Counted from the first letter of the stretch, positions 8,936 to 18,254 are shown. The stretch is 64,000 nt of DNA from Marinobacter sp. (GCA_030457765.1 JAKDUK010000008.1:1-64000), one strand, 5' to 3'. Translations and numbers: made by a program. The notes: a model not told the origin generated them from the letters alone.

Positions 8936-9489
8936 AGATTGCCTGATAAGATCCACCCACCGACTGCAATCAATGTCAGGCCGCCAATAATCTCGGCCTT
9001 CTGGCCGAACAGTGAACCCACAGCTCGGCCCAACATAACGCCTAACGTAACCATCACGGTTGTGGCGACGCCGATTAGCCCGGCTGCCAGAAATATACTC
9101 ACCTCTACAAATGCCAAGCTTACACCCACTGCCATTGCATCAATACTGGTGCCAAATGCCGCTATAGCTATTTTTAGAAAAGAATGTCTGGAGGGTTTTT
9201 CTATCTCTTCCCTACTTGGATTCAGGCCTTCATAGATCATGTGTAAGCCCAGAGCCACCAATAACGCAAACGCTATCCAATGCCCCCAAGTATCCACATA
9301 AGAGGCGGCGACATTACCAATTAACCAACCGATGAGAGGCGTAATGGCCTCAATGGATCCAAAAATGAGGCCCATTCTTAAGGCTTCGAGAAAACGGGGG
9401 TTTTTAAGGCTGGCTCCTTTGCCTATGGCTACTGCAAACGCATCAGTAGACATTGAAAAAGCCAATAACAGAAGGGCTATGGGGTTCAT
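8932..9489 (-). CDS. mntP: Manganese efflux pump MntP
   Basis: A 185-aa, six-helix inner-membrane protein exporting Mn2+. It has the two family repeats, each with a conserved Asp in a helix: [14 protein letters not shown] near residues 12-25 and [14 protein letters not shown] in the second half. The chosen ATG at 9489 gives the usual N-terminus [12 protein letters not shown], and GGAG lies nine bases upstream. The ORF could extend 28 codons upstream, but that segment is the leader RNA, which folds as a yybP-ykoY Mn2+ riboswitch. Regulation is therefore probably at translation, by manganese. Confidence 0.93.
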   Translation of the reverse strand: MNPIALLLLAFSMSTDAFAVAIGKGASLKNPRFLEALRMGLIFGSIEAITPLIGWLIGNVAASYVDTWGHWIAFALLVALGLHMIYEGLNPSREEIEKPSRHSFLKIAIAAFGTSIDAMAVGVSLAFVEVSIFLAAGLIGVATTVMVTLGVMLGRAVGSLFGQKAEIIGGLTLIAVGGWILSGNL

Positions 9490-9497
9490 TCGGTGTT

Positions 9498-9541
9498 CTC
9501 CGGTCAGGCACTGAGTCCACGACACATCCACACGCCTGACC
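9498..9541 (-). promoter_or_regulatory. Putative expression platform of the mntP riboswitch
   Basis: GGTCAGGC (minus strand 9541-9534) pairs with GCCTGACC (9509-9502) across 24 bases, directly next to the mntP Shine-Dalgarno GGAG (minus strand 9501-9498). It could switch access to the ribosome-binding site in response to the aptamer just upstream. The exact alternative pairing has not been worked out. Confidence 0.5.
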
Positions 9542-9554
9542 AATAGGCATGGAT

Positions 9555-9660
9555 ATATCGATGGTCTCGCCAACCGAGAGGTGTTCGCACCATGGCATGT
9601 GGCCAGGTATGTTGATACGAACTCTTCCGAATACCGGAAGCAGGCTACTCCCCAAAGAGC
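9555..9660 (-). promoter_or_regulatory. yybP-ykoY manganese riboswitch aptamer
   Basis: Reading the minus strand, the leader contains the conserved landmarks of this class in order: GGGGAGTAGCC, a short stem-loop (TTCCGG..TTCGGAA), ATCAACATAC, and GGCGAGACCATC. This closely resembles the leader I recall for E. coli mntP. Mn2+ binding would relieve repression of the pump gene starting at 9489. The 9490-9911 gap holds this riboswitch and presumably the divergent promoters of mntP and the gene starting at 9912; nothing else was seen in it. Confidence 0.88.
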
Positions 9661-9911
9661 ATTGAAGATAACACAGCGGTGCTGAGGATCAAATTGGAGG
9701 GTGCATGTTCTAATCCAGTTTAATCATCCTCATCTGATGGCTTATGCCTTTCAGTGGAATCTCATCAATTATGTCGAGGGGTTCCGGGTCGAGCTCCGGT
9801 GGCGAGCCCAACGAGCCAACGCCTACGTCTTTGATGTTTCATCGTGTTACCTTTTGGAAACCTGATACATACATCTATAGGTTGAACATCTTCCTTAGCA
9901 GAGGGCTCAAA

Positions 9912-11204
9912 GTGCAAGACGTGATCCAGGGCAGCGAACGAACAAGCAATACCCACGCAGACCAACTCAACCAGCAGTGCTACTGCATCACCCTTGACCG
10001 CGAAGCTCTCACTGAGAGCCTCCGGGCTCAATTTTTGAGCGCTGAAAGTGAACTATCGGCGGTTCCTGAACTTCACCATCTTTTTTCAAACACCCCGGTT
10101 TTCGTTCCCCGCGCTGATATCGAGACGATGGAGCGTATTGTTCAGGCGATCGAATCAGTTGCCGAGGTTCCGCCTTATCAGGAACGCGTCCTGTCTTGGG
10201 CGCCGGAAATTGCGCGCTTCAATCCTGGCCCCATAGGGGCTTTCATGGGTTACGATTTTCACTTGGGCCCAGATGGCCCTCAGTTAATCGAGATCAATAC
10301 CAATGCCGGCGGCGCGTTTTTGAACACGGTGCTGGCTCGGGCTCAACATCGATGCTGTGACCCATCTCAACAGACCGCAGAAACCAAGCAGGCGCTGGAT
10401 GGATTTGAAGACGCGGTGTTTGACATGTTCGAACAGGAATGGCAAAGGCAACGCACTGATTCGATACCCAGCCGCTTGGCCATTGTGGACGAGTCACCGG
10501 AAACCCAATTTATGTTTCCCGAATTCCAGTTGGCCCAACAGCTACTCCAGGCCCGGGGCATTGATACCCTGATACTCGACCCATCGGAGTTGGAGTATGT
10601 CGATGGTGCGCTAACGGCAGAGGGTAAGCCCATCGATATGGTGTACAACCGGCTGGTGGACTTCGCGCTAGACGCCCCGGCTAATGACGCGCTAAGACAG
10701 GCCTACCTCGACGGCGCGGTGGTAGTAACACCTAACCCTCGTGCCCATGCGCTCATGGCCGACAAGCGAAACCTGATTCTACTGTCAGACTCCCAGACCC
10801 TGCGCGACTGGGGGCTGAATGAAGATGAGGCTGGATATCTCAAGAGTGCAGTACCGAAAACCCGTCTGGTTTCAGCAAGCGACGCAGCAGAACTATGGAG
10901 TGCCCGACGGGAACTTTTCTTCAAGCCGGTTGCCGGCCATGGAAGCAAGGGCGTGTACCGAGGCAACAAGTTGACCCGGCGTGTTTTCGACAACATTCTG
11001 CACGGCGACTATATCGCGCAGAACTTCGTTCCTGCGGGCGAACGAGCCATGAGAGTTGACGGCACTGTGACCACCAGAAAAGTCGATATTCGCCTTTACA
11101 CCTACAGCGGAAAACCTTTGCTTTCCGCTGCGCGTGTCTACCAGGGCCAGACCACCAACTTCCGCACGCCTGGCGGTGGTTTTGCGCCTGTATTCCAGGT
11201 GTAA
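9912..11204 (+). CDS. Conserved hypothetical protein with ATP-grasp-like features
   Basis: A 430-aa protein from the GTG at 9912, preceded by AGAGGG. Two stretches look like ATP-grasp elements: GYDFHLGP..LIEINTNAGG (residues about 113-134), like the Mg-binding strand of glutathione-synthetase folds, and FFKPVAGHGSKGVYRG (near residue 337), like the ATP-binding strand and glycine loop. Their order is the reverse of the usual one, which suggests a circularly permuted ATP-grasp as in glutathionylspermidine synthase-like proteins. The C-terminus (RLYTYSGKPLLSAARVYQG) resembles the end of such ligases. Substrate unknown. An ATG at 9744 would add 56 low-complexity residues but lacks a ribosome-binding site. 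Confidence 0.75.
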   Translation: MQDVIQGSERTSNTHADQLNQQCYCITLDREALTESLRAQFLSAESELSAVPELHHLFSNTPVFVPRADIETMERIVQAIESVAEVPPYQERVLSWAPEIARFNPGPIGAFMGYDFHLGPDGPQLIEINTNAGGAFLNTVLARAQHRCCDPSQQTAETKQALDGFEDAVFDMFEQEWQRQRTDSIPSRLAIVDESPETQFMFPEFQLAQQLLQARGIDTLILDPSELEYVDGALTAEGKPIDMVYNRLVDFALDAPANDALRQAYLDGAVVVTPNPRAHALMADKRNLILLSDSQTLRDWGLNEDEAGYLKSAVPKTRLVSASDAAELWSARRELFFKPVAGHGSKGVYRGNKLTRRVFDNILHGDYIAQNFVPAGERAMRVDGTVTTRKVDIRLYTYSGKPLLSAARVYQGQTTNFRTPGGGFAPVFQV

Positions 11205-11292
11205 AGGTTCGCCCCACAGCCATTTTGTTCAGCGCAATGCGCCACTACCCTTCACAGACTAACCTAATGAAAAGTGGCTTTGGCTTGGGTGT

Positions 11293-11961
11293 TCATGGCG
11301 CTTTGTTATCACGGCTGTCCCGTGAAGCAGCCGCGAGTCTGCGCCACTGTCCCCAGCGAGGGATGAACATTGGTACCTGCTGTTGATAGACGAGGTATTC
11401 TTCACCAAACTGCTTTAGAACTTGCTGTTCCTCGCGGCGAGCCAGCCATGTGTAAACAAGCACGATCACGGGAAACAAACCGATTGAGAAAAGCGTTGGC
11501 CAATGCACCACACCTTCGCCGAACAGAGCAATAAATAGTCCCGTATACTGCGGATGCCGCACATAGGCATACAACCCATCTGTCACCAGACGATTTTCCC
11601 CGCGAGCCTTATGAACCTGGCGCCACCCTTGAATGAAAAGCCCTATCCCGGTAAAGGCAAGCGCATAACCAAGCAGCATGGAGATCATCATGCCGGTTTC
11701 GCCGAGCCCGACCAGGGTCGACCATAAGCTGGCGCTGATATACTCGCTGTCCAAACCGAAAAAGCGCACCAACAGATAGATAGTGAGCGGAAAGCCGTAC
11801 ATTTCGGCATAAAGTGCAATTATAAAGGCCTGCACCACCCCAGCACCGGCCCACTCCCGCCAGTTCTTCGGCGCGAAATAACGATAAAAGAACCAGGACA
11901 CTAATACGATAACGATCAGTGTGATGCCCCAGGCTCCAGCATGGTTGAATGATTCATTCAT
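11293..11961 (-). CDS. Isoprenylcysteine/phospholipid methyltransferase-family membrane protein
   Basis: A 222-aa integral membrane protein with about six hydrophobic helices. DGLYAYVRHPQYTGLFIALFG (residues about 128-148, read in parts) holds the RHPxYTG signature that binds S-adenosylmethionine in the ICMT/PEMT superfamily, and EEYLVYQQQVPMFIP near the C-terminus is the second conserved element. The bacterial substrates are mostly unknown; phospholipid, isoprenoid and thiol methylation are all represented in the superfamily. It lies 50 bp after lgt on the same strand, so both may be cotranscribed. Confidence 0.8.
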   Translation of the reverse strand: MNESFNHAGAWGITLIVIVLVSWFFYRYFAPKNWREWAGAGVVQAFIIALYAEMYGFPLTIYLLVRFFGLDSEYISASLWSTLVGLGETGMMISMLLGYALAFTGIGLFIQGWRQVHKARGENRLVTDGLYAYVRHPQYTGLFIALFGEGVVHWPTLFSIGLFPVIVLVYTWLARREEQQVLKQFGEEYLVYQQQVPMFIPRWGQWRRLAAASRDSRDNKAP

Positions 11962-12011
11962 GGTTTGATCTACCTGTATTGCAGACGAGGCTACCCGGCC
12001 GGCAATTTCTA

Positions 12012-12812
12012 TTAAGCTTTCGCCGCGTTTACAGTGTTAATAGGCTGACATCTCGACCAACCAATCAGTGCAAGCCCACCAATGATCATTGGCAGGGTTA
12101 ACAACTGCCCCATGGTCACCCAGTCAAACGCAATGAACCCTAGCTGCGAGTCAGGGAGGCGTACAAACTCGACAGAAAAACGGAAAACCCCGTAGAGCAA
12201 CAAGAACAGGCCGGACGTTGTGCCATTTTGGTGAGGACGACGCGAGAACCACCACAGCACACCGAACAACACGACACCTTCCAGTGCAAATTCGTACAGT
12301 GACGACGGGTGGCGTGGCGCCGGCCCCATATTCGGGAACACCATGGCCCAGGGTACATCGCTGACTCGCCCCGGAAGCTCGTAATTGATAAAGTTGCCAA
12401 TACGCCCTGCCCCGAGGCCAATTGGCACCAGTGGTGCGATAAAGTCCGTTAGCTGAAAAAAATGTAAGTGTTGTTTGCGGGCGAAAACCAAAGCTGCGAC
12501 CAATACCCCGACAAAGCCGCCATGAAAACTCATGCCGCCTTCCCATATTTTGAATAACCAAAGCGGATTGTCGGCCAGCTTGTCTAAGCCGTAGAACAGC
12601 GCATACCCCAGCCGACCTCCCAGTATGACGCCCATCACACAGTAGAAAATCAACGTTTCAACTGCATCGGCGCTCAGCCCCAACCGATGAGCTCGGCGAC
12701 GTGCCAGCCACCAAGCAGCTAGAAAGCCAACCAGATACATCAGGCCGTACCAATGGATTTGCAACGGGCCCAATGAAATCGCTATCGGATCGATTTTTGG
12801 ATAGTTAAGCAT
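12012..12812 (-). CDS. lgt: Prolipoprotein diacylglyceryl transferase Lgt
   Basis: A 266-aa inner-membrane enzyme with seven predicted helices that moves diacylglycerol from phosphatidylglycerol to the lipobox cysteine of prolipoproteins, the first step of lipoprotein maturation. The signature [14 protein letters not shown] is near residues 137-150, and the N-terminal [18 protein letters not shown] and [10 protein letters not shown] segments are typical. Length is normal. Here it sits between unrelated genes rather than beside thyA, its usual neighbour in enterobacteria. Confidence 0.95.
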   Translation of the reverse strand: MLNYPKIDPIAISLGPLQIHWYGLMYLVGFLAAWWLARRRAHRLGLSADAVETLIFYCVMGVILGGRLGYALFYGLDKLADNPLWLFKIWEGGMSFHGGFVGVLVAALVFARKQHLHFFQLTDFIAPLVPIGLGAGRIGNFINYELPGRVSDVPWAMVFPNMGPAPRHPSSLYEFALEGVVLFGVLWWFSRRPHQNGTTSGLFLLLYGVFRFSVEFVRLPDSQLGFIAFDWVTMGQLLTLPMIIGGLALIGWSRCQPINTVNAAKA

Positions 12813-12895
12813 GGGTTTTGCGATTCCTGCGCGTAAAATTCGTAGGTTTGTGTATTAGCGATATTAATTGATCGCGCAATATCCGGGCACAGGCC

Positions 12896-13354
12896 CTACA
12901 AATCGTCCATCCGCCCAATCTGACGAGCCAGGCGTTTGGATTCGTTTAGTTCCATCGCCAATAGTGACTCCATCAACTCTTTCACTTTAGGAATTTCGGC
13001 TTTCTCGACCAGTGTTTGGTATAGATCAGTAATCTGGTCATGAAAGTCGAATACCTCTCGGCAGATCCCGTTAAAATCAAGTTTTGCATAGGGCTCATTA
13101 CAGGTTCGGTGGGTTTTAATGGGATGATGGGACAGGTAGTCATAGACCCTCGTTTCCAAGGCATTGGTGTCGGCCTGGCGTTCAAATTCGTTCACAATAC
13201 GTTCAATTTCAGACTCGTGAGATGCGAGGTAGTCCAGAAGTGCCTGAGCCCTTTCTTCCTCATTCCGTGTCGCACAGTGGGAGAGGCAGCGCGCCAAGTG
13301 TCCATGAAGATCACGTGTCCAGCCGATCAGTTCCTTAAATGTTTTAATCTCCAT
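12896..13354 (-). CDS. Hypothetical four-helix protein with copper box
   Basis: A 152-aa, entirely helical-looking soluble protein, rich in His, Glu and Cys. Motifs such as LHGHLARCLSHC (residues 16-27), LASHESEIERI (48-58), CREVFDFHDQITDLY (near 98-112) and LLAMELNESKRLA (about 131-143) place E and H residues at helix spacing, reminiscent of ferritin-like or hemerythrin-like bundles. I recognise no specific family. No signal peptide, so it should be cytoplasmic. A copper box lies 53-68 bp upstream and TTTAAT follows it, giving good reason to expect copper-induced expression. It may be a metal-binding or stress-response protein. Confidence 0.7.
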   Translation of the reverse strand: MEIKTFKELIGWTRDLHGHLARCLSHCATRNEEERAQALLDYLASHESEIERIVNEFERQADTNALETRVYDYLSHHPIKTHRTCNEPYAKLDFNGICREVFDFHDQITDLYQTLVEKAEIPKVKELMESLLAMELNESKRLARQIGRMDDL

Positions 13355-13406
13355 TTGGATGCACCTGTGATGAGTGTTGTCTGAAGGCGTATTAAATCAC
13401 AACGAC

Positions 13407-13422
13407 CTGAATTCATACTGAA
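13407..13422 (-). promoter_or_regulatory. Copper box upstream of the four-helix unknown gene
   Basis: CTGAA at 13407-13411 and 13418-13422 on the plus strand, 11-bp period, so TTCAG-N6-TTCAG reads toward the gene starting at 13354. TTTAAT starts ten bases after the box. It gives this gene its own promoter at the end of the cytochrome/ATPase operon. Confidence 0.72.
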
Positions 13423-13430
13423 ATTAGTGA

Positions 13431-13853
13431 CTACAGCCCACTCCTTTCAAACCAGGCATCGTAAATGCGCTTATCCCATTTACTCTGGAAGAACGCGATG
13501 GCGGCTTTCTGGTCGTCCTTGGAGAGTTCATCTCCGAAGGCTGGCATTTGCCCGCCCATGGGAGCACCACCTTGATTAATTGTGCCCATCAACATATCGA
13601 ATGGATGGTGCCAGCCATGCCCTGTTCCATTAAGTGGCGGCGGCGGATAGGAGCCATCCTCTAGCCGTTTCCGCCAATTGAAGGCACCTTGGGCGTTGGC
13701 GCCGTGACAGCTTGCGCAGTTGTCGTCGAATACCTTTGATCCACGCTCGACTTGCGCCTGGGTATACCAGCGACCATCCACCGTTCCGTCACTACAGCCG
13801 GCGATCAATCCGATCAAAAGAACGCCCAGTGATACCTTTACCCTTTGCTTCAT
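13431..13853 (-). CDS. Lipoprotein c-type cytochrome
   Basis: A 140-aa class I cytochrome c. The signal sequence ends in a lipobox (LIAGC, Cys20), so the protein is probably lipid-anchored in the periplasm. One haem site, CASCH, is near residues 46-50, and the distal ligand is likely a Met in PMGGQMPAFGDEL. It follows the copper ATPase gene by 42 bp on the same strand and probably belongs to that operon. Single-haem lipoproteins like this accompany copper-export genes in other gammaproteobacteria; their electron partner is not known. Confidence 0.88.
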   Translation of the reverse strand: MKQRVKVSLGVLLIGLIAGCSDGTVDGRWYTQAQVERGSKVFDDNCASCHGANAQGAFNWRKRLEDGSYPPPPLNGTGHGWHHPFDMLMGTINQGGAPMGGQMPAFGDELSKDDQKAAIAFFQSKWDKRIYDAWFERSGL

Positions 13854-13894
13854 TTTTTTTGTACCTTAGTTTTTTTGGACACCACAATCCGTGC

Positions 13895-16219
13895 TTAATT
13901 CAGCTTAGTCATCCTTAAGCGCAGTGCGTTAGCAATGACACTTACCGAAGATAGCGACATCGCCGCAGCTGCAAAAATAGGTGATAAAAGAATGCCCGCA
14001 ACCGGATAAAGCACGCCGGCGGCAATGGGTATGCCGGCCGCGTTATAAACGAAGGCAAAAAACAGGTTTTGACGGATGTTGCGCATCGTGGCGATCGACA
14101 AATGACGCGCCTCCACAATGCCCATCAGATCTCCACGTAGGAGGGTAATGCCCGCACTTTCAATGGCCACATCCGTACCCGTGCCCATAGCAACGCCCAC
14201 ATCGGCCGTAGCCAGTGCTGGGGCATCGTTCACACCATCCCCGGCCATCGCGACAACCCGCCCTTCGTCTTTAAGTCGCTGGACGACCTTGGCTTTGTCT
14301 TCAGGCAGCACTTCCGCCTCCACTTCATCAATGTGGAGTTTGCGGGCAACGGCTTCGGCGGATGTCTGGTTGTCTCCTGTTAGCATGACCACACGAATGC
14401 CGTCCTTCTGCAGCGCGGTAATAGCCGCTTCAGTGGTTTCTTTGATCGGGTCAGCAATAGCGATCAAACCACATATCTGGTTTTCCACCGCCGCGAATAT
14501 TACCGTTGCGCCGTCCTGGCGAAGCTGGTCAGCGTCTTCCTCAAAGGCGGAGGTATCGACGTTTTGTGACTCCATCAACAACCGATTGCCAAGCAGGACC
14601 GATTTTCCGTCGATCTTGCCGGTGACACCTTTACCGTTAGGCGAGTCGAAATCTTCGGCGTCTGGCACCGTCAGTTCCATGGTTTTGGCTTTGTCGAGAA
14701 TGGCATGGGCCAACGGATGCTCGCTGCCCTTCTCCAGGCCGCCGGCATAGCGCATCAAGTCTTCTTCACTGAAGCCGTTTGCGGGAACCAGCTTCGTCAC
14801 CTGAGGTTTGCCTTCGGTCAGCGTGCCGGTTTTATCGACCACCACCGTATCGACTTTCTCCATACGCTCAAGCGCTTCTGCGTCCCGGATCAACACGCCG
14901 TTCTGAGCGCCCCGCCCTACGCCAACCATGATCGACATGGGCGTCGCCAAGCCAAGCGCACATGGGCAGGCAATAATCAGCACACTCACCGCTGCAATGA
15001 GGCCATAGGCCATTGGAGGCGTGGGCCCGACGACTGACCAGACAATAAAGGCAATAACGGCGATAACGATGACTACCGGAACAAACCAGCCGGCCACTTT
15101 GTCGGCCAGCCCCTGAATTGGTGCACGGCTGCGCTGGGCACTGGCCACCATCTGCACGATCTGCGAAAGCATGGTGTCGCGCCCTACTTTGTCAGCTCGC
15201 ATAATGAAGCTGCCTTGCTGGTTCATGCTGCCACCAATCACTTGATCGCCGGTCTTCTTGCTAAGCGCTAGTGGCTCACCGGTTACCAGAGATTCGTCGA
15301 TGTTGGAGCGGCCTTCCAGAATCTCTCCGTCCAAGGGTACTTTGTCGCCAGGGCGTACGCGCAAACGATCACCAACCTTGACCTGATCGAGAGAGACGTC
15401 AGATTCGTCTCCTTCGTCGTCCAGCTTTCTTGCGGTAGCTGGGGCCAGATCCAACAGAGCTTTTATGGCACCAGAGGTTTTCTCTCTGGCACGGAGTTCT
15501 AACACTTGTCCAAGCAACACCAGCACCACAATGACCGCCGCTGCCTCGAAATACACGGCTACTGAACCATCTGCCTGGCGGAACGCATCGGGGAAAATCT
15601 GTGGAGCCAACGTGGCGACAAGGCTATAAATCAACGCAACGCCGGTACCAATGGCAATCAACGTGAACATATTCAGGTGGCGATTGACGACTGATTTCCA
15701 GCCGCGAACAAAGAATGGCAAACCGCACCAAGCTACTACAGGTGTTGCCAGCACTAACTGAATCCAGTTCAAGGCTTGTGGCGATACCATGTGATCAAGG
15801 CCAATGAAGTGCCCGGTCATTTCGATGACAAATACGGGGAGTGCAAGACACAGGGCAATCCAGAACCGACGAGTCATGTCCGTAAGCTCTTCCGACGGGC
15901 CATCGTCGAGGGTTACTTGTTCCGGCTCCAGCCCCATGCCGCAGATTGGGCAATCGCCAGGGCCCTGTTGACGAATTTCTGGGTGCATCGGGCAGGTGTA
16001 CATGGTGCCGGGGGCGACTGGTTTAACAGGCTCTTGCTCCTCCCCGAGGTATTTATCTGGGCTCTCATCAAACTTGGATTGGCATCGAGCGGAGCAGAAA
16101 TACTGGGTTTTACCAGCATGCTTACTGCGATGCTCGGCGGTATGAGGGTCTACTGACATCCCACAAACCGGGTCTTTTACCGCGTGCTCATCGTGATGTG
16201 CATGCTGATGTTCACTCAT
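13895..16219 (-). CDS. copA: Copper-exporting P1B-type ATPase with N-terminal YHS domain
   Basis: A 774-aa inner-membrane Cu+ pump. It lacks the usual CxxC HMA domains. Instead it has a His-rich tip, a YHS domain (DPVCGMSVD to SARCQSKF, residues about 16-50) and a heavy-metal-binding domain ([22 protein letters not shown], about 72-98). Catalytic motifs are intact: TGEP (actuator), CPCALG (metal channel), DKTGTLT (phosphorylated Asp), SEHPLA and [10 protein letters not shown]. The ATG at 16219 is preceded by AGGAG and overlaps the end of the small membrane-protein gene by 8 bp. It belongs to the operon starting near 18187 with its copper box. Confidence 0.94.
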   Translation of the reverse strand: MSEHQHAHHDEHAVKDPVCGMSVDPHTAEHRSKHAGKTQYFCSARCQSKFDESPDKYLGEEQEPVKPVAPGTMYTCPMHPEIRQQGPGDCPICGMGLEPEQVTLDDGPSEELTDMTRRFWIALCLALPVFVIEMTGHFIGLDHMVSPQALNWIQLVLATPVVAWCGLPFFVRGWKSVVNRHLNMFTLIAIGTGVALIYSLVATLAPQIFPDAFRQADGSVAVYFEAAAVIVVLVLLGQVLELRAREKTSGAIKALLDLAPATARKLDDEGDESDVSLDQVKVGDRLRVRPGDKVPLDGEILEGRSNIDESLVTGEPLALSKKTGDQVIGGSMNQQGSFIMRADKVGRDTMLSQIVQMVASAQRSRAPIQGLADKVAGWFVPVVIVIAVIAFIVWSVVGPTPPMAYGLIAAVSVLIIACPCALGLATPMSIMVGVGRGAQNGVLIRDAEALERMEKVDTVVVDKTGTLTEGKPQVTKLVPANGFSEEDLMRYAGGLEKGSEHPLAHAILDKAKTMELTVPDAEDFDSPNGKGVTGKIDGKSVLLGNRLLMESQNVDTSAFEEDADQLRQDGATVIFAAVENQICGLIAIADPIKETTEAAITALQKDGIRVVMLTGDNQTSAEAVARKLHIDEVEAEVLPEDKAKVVQRLKDEGRVVAMAGDGVNDAPALATADVGVAMGTGTDVAIESAGITLLRGDLMGIVEARHLSIATMRNIRQNLFFAFVYNAAGIPIAAGVLYPVAGILLSPIFAAAAMSLSSVSVIANALRLRMTKLN

Positions 16220-16439
16220 TTCGTGCTCCTGCTTTATCTGCCGGCCAGTTCGCAAACGCAACGAAGTACAGAAGAATCAGGTTCACCATTGGAATAAGAA
16301 TGAGAATTCCCATCCAGCCCGGAAAACCGGTGCGCTGGCAGATTCGCCACGCAGGTATAACCACCACAATGGCAATAACCAGCATCCACAGCCAATGTCC
16401 GGCCCACATGGTGTTACCAAACATATGCCCTTCCATCAT
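16212..16439 (-). CDS. Small two-helix membrane protein in the copper ATPase operon
   Basis: A 75-aa protein with two hydrophobic helices ([15 protein letters not shown], then [18 protein letters not shown]). The Met/His-rich N-terminus ([16 protein letters not shown]) may bind copper on the periplasmic side. The start at 16439 has GGAGGG seven bases upstream; a TTG five codons earlier overlaps that site and is less likely. Its 3' end overlaps the copA start by 8 bp, so the two are coupled. Similar short membrane proteins occur beside copper pumps; function unknown. Confidence 0.75.
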   Translation of the reverse strand: MMEGHMFGNTMWAGHWLWMLVIAIVVVIPAWRICQRTGFPGWMGILILIPMVNLILLYFVAFANWPADKAGARNE

Positions 16440-16469
16440 GAACTTACCCTCCAATTTACATGTTGAATA

Positions 16470-17822
16470 TTAGTGATGGTGTGCATGGGATTCATCATTT
16501 TCCATAGCCTTTCTTCTGGCAGACGATTTAAGGAATAGCTGCTCGGCAACCGCAATGACAATCATGGTGACAACCGCTACACCAATCACGAATGGGTCCG
16601 TGTTCAGTTTCACCCAGACAAAGCCGCCCAGAATCGCCAGATCCAGAACAATCGCCACGACTGGCACCCACCTTGTAGCCTTCACGTCCCGGTACAGATA
16701 GCGCAGTACGCCCCAATGAATTGAAATATCCATAACCAGATAAAAGATGATGCCCAGAGCGGCAATTCTTGAGAGGTCAAAAAAGGCGGTCAAAACCAAG
16801 CCCAGCACCACGGTGTAAACAAGTGTGTGTTTCTGGATACTGCCAGGCATCCCGAAATGGCTGTGGGGGACCAGTTTCATTTCGGTCAACATGGCCAGCA
16901 TGCGGGAGACGGCAAAAATACTGGCGAGGATGCCTCCAGCGGTGGCCATCATGGCGATCGCCACGGTGAACCACAGACCGTAATCACCCAATGCCGGGCG
17001 CGCTGCAGCAGCCAGTGAGTAGTCTTGGGTCTCAATGATTTCGGCGAGGGATAAATTGCTTGCAACGGCGAAGCCCACCAGTGTGTAGAGAACCACGCAA
17101 GCGGCAATGGAGATCACAATGGCGCGGCCTACGTTGCGGTGCGGGTCTTTCACCTCGGAGCCACTGTTGGTGATGGTGGTAAAGCCCTTAAAGGCCAATA
17201 TGCCCAGAGCCGTTGCACCAAGGAAATTGCCGAAGACGCCAGTCTCACCACTGCTGGAAAAATCAACCGCAAGGCTATCGGCCAGCCATACGCCCACCAA
17301 CCCAAAAACCAGAATGCCGCCAATTTTGAGAATTCCAATAAACGAAGCGACGCCCTGAATCCAACGGTTGCCAGCTAAGTTGATCACGAACGCCGCCAAA
17401 ATAAGCAATACGCCCAGTATAGGCACCATGCGCCCGCCTTCATCGCCGCCGAACAGCTGCATGGTGTAGGACCCAAACGTGCGGGCCAGGAAGCTCTGGG
17501 CAATCACCATCGAGAAATACATCAGCAAGGCATTAAATCCCGTGGCCAAGCGATCGCCGTACGCCTTATGCAAATACATGCCAATGCCGCCTGCTGATGG
17601 GTAGGCGTTGGAGATTTTGATATAGGAATAGGAACTGAAGGAAACAACGATTGCAGCAGCCAAAAAGGCCAACGGAAATAATGCGCCTGCCATTTGAGCC
17701 ATTTGCCCGGTAAGCGCAAATATACCGGCGCCAATCATCACACCGGTGCCCAGCATGACTGTTCCGGATAGAGTCAGGCTACCTTCCTTGTAGCGAGAAG
17801 TTCTGTCTTGCTCCCTGCTCAT
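16470..17822 (-). CDS. APC-superfamily amino acid permease
   Basis: A 450-aa inner-membrane transporter with about 12 helices, of the amino acid/polyamine/organocation superfamily. The N-terminal GTGVMIGAGIFALTGQ loop is the family's substrate-binding glycine motif. The C-terminus ends in a His-rich tail (ESHAHHH), unusual and suggestive of metal contact. It is the second gene of the copper-ATPase operon, between the 117-aa unknown and the small membrane protein. A role in copper tolerance (histidine or cysteine uptake, or a metal-amino-acid complex) is only inference from context. Confidence 0.85.
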   Translation of the reverse strand: MSREQDRTSRYKEGSLTLSGTVMLGTGVMIGAGIFALTGQMAQMAGALFPLAFLAAAIVVSFSSYSYIKISNAYPSAGGIGMYLHKAYGDRLATGFNALLMYFSMVIAQSFLARTFGSYTMQLFGGDEGGRMVPILGVLLILAAFVINLAGNRWIQGVASFIGILKIGGILVFGLVGVWLADSLAVDFSSSGETGVFGNFLGATALGILAFKGFTTITNSGSEVKDPHRNVGRAIVISIAACVVLYTLVGFAVASNLSLAEIIETQDYSLAAAARPALGDYGLWFTVAIAMMATAGGILASIFAVSRMLAMLTEMKLVPHSHFGMPGSIQKHTLVYTVVLGLVLTAFFDLSRIAALGIIFYLVMDISIHWGVLRYLYRDVKATRWVPVVAIVLDLAILGGFVWVKLNTDPFVIGVAVVTMIVIAVAEQLFLKSSARRKAMENDESHAHHH

Positions 17823-17833
17823 TTAACCTCCTG

Positions 17834-18187
17834 TTATTTTTTCATTGGTGGGATTTTCGAACAGCAAAAGGGATCGAGATTGGCATTTGCCCGAACGTTT
17901 TCATCGCTGAAACGGTAGTGCGCAAGCTTTCGGCGCGCCCACCAACCACTCTCCAAGTGCCCCCCGCGTGCTTCAATAAGCTCAATCAGGGCGTCGGTAG
18001 ACCAATGCGTACCATCAAATGTGACAATGAGCTTGCCTCCCGGTTTACCCTCGGCAAAATCGATGCACGGGTGATGATTCAGCTCCTGGATGAAGTCCTT
18101 CCACTGAGTCTCAGTAAGGCCTCCAACTGCCAGTTTGCGTCGTAGCAGAAATTGCTCTTGGTTTGTTGCTTTATGGGCTTTGGCCAT
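17834..18187 (-). CDS. Small putative metal-binding-fold protein heading the copper ATPase operon
   Basis: A 117-aa cytoplasmic protein. Its centre (HHPCIDFAEGKPGGKLIVTF, then DALIELIEARGGHL) fits a beta-alpha-beta pattern like heavy-metal-associated ferredoxin-like folds, though without a GMTCxxC loop. The C-terminus carries a Cys pair (DPFCCSKIPP). It is the first gene of the operon leading to copA, and a copper box lies 52-67 bp upstream. A copper-sensing or chaperone role is plausible but unproven; I do not recognise a named family. Confidence 0.7.
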   Translation of the reverse strand: MAKAHKATNQEQFLLRRKLAVGGLTETQWKDFIQELNHHPCIDFAEGKPGGKLIVTFDGTHWSTDALIELIEARGGHLESGWWARRKLAHYRFSDENVRANANLDPFCCSKIPPMKK

Positions 18188-18238
18188 GGCCTTGCACCTT
18201 TCAGCTGGTTTATCCAGCCCCTATCACAACACCCCAAA

Positions 18239-18254
18239 CTGAACTGATACTGAA
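18239..18254 (-). promoter_or_regulatory. Copper box upstream of the copper ATPase operon
   Basis: CTGAA at 18239-18243 and 18250-18254 on the plus strand, 11-bp period, so TTCAG-N6-TTCAG reads toward the gene starting at 18187. TGTGAT lies ten bases beyond as a weak -10. Confidence 0.72.

Noticed and set aside
9443-9655. Minus-strand ORF and N-terminal extension of mntP through the leader
   Set aside because: The region folds as the yybP-ykoY riboswitch and the normal MntP start with Shine-Dalgarno is downstream.
9744-9911. Upstream 56-codon extension of the ATP-grasp-like protein
   Set aside because: Low-complexity Ser/Gly/Pro sequence without a ribosome-binding site at the ATG; the GTG at 9912 has a better site.
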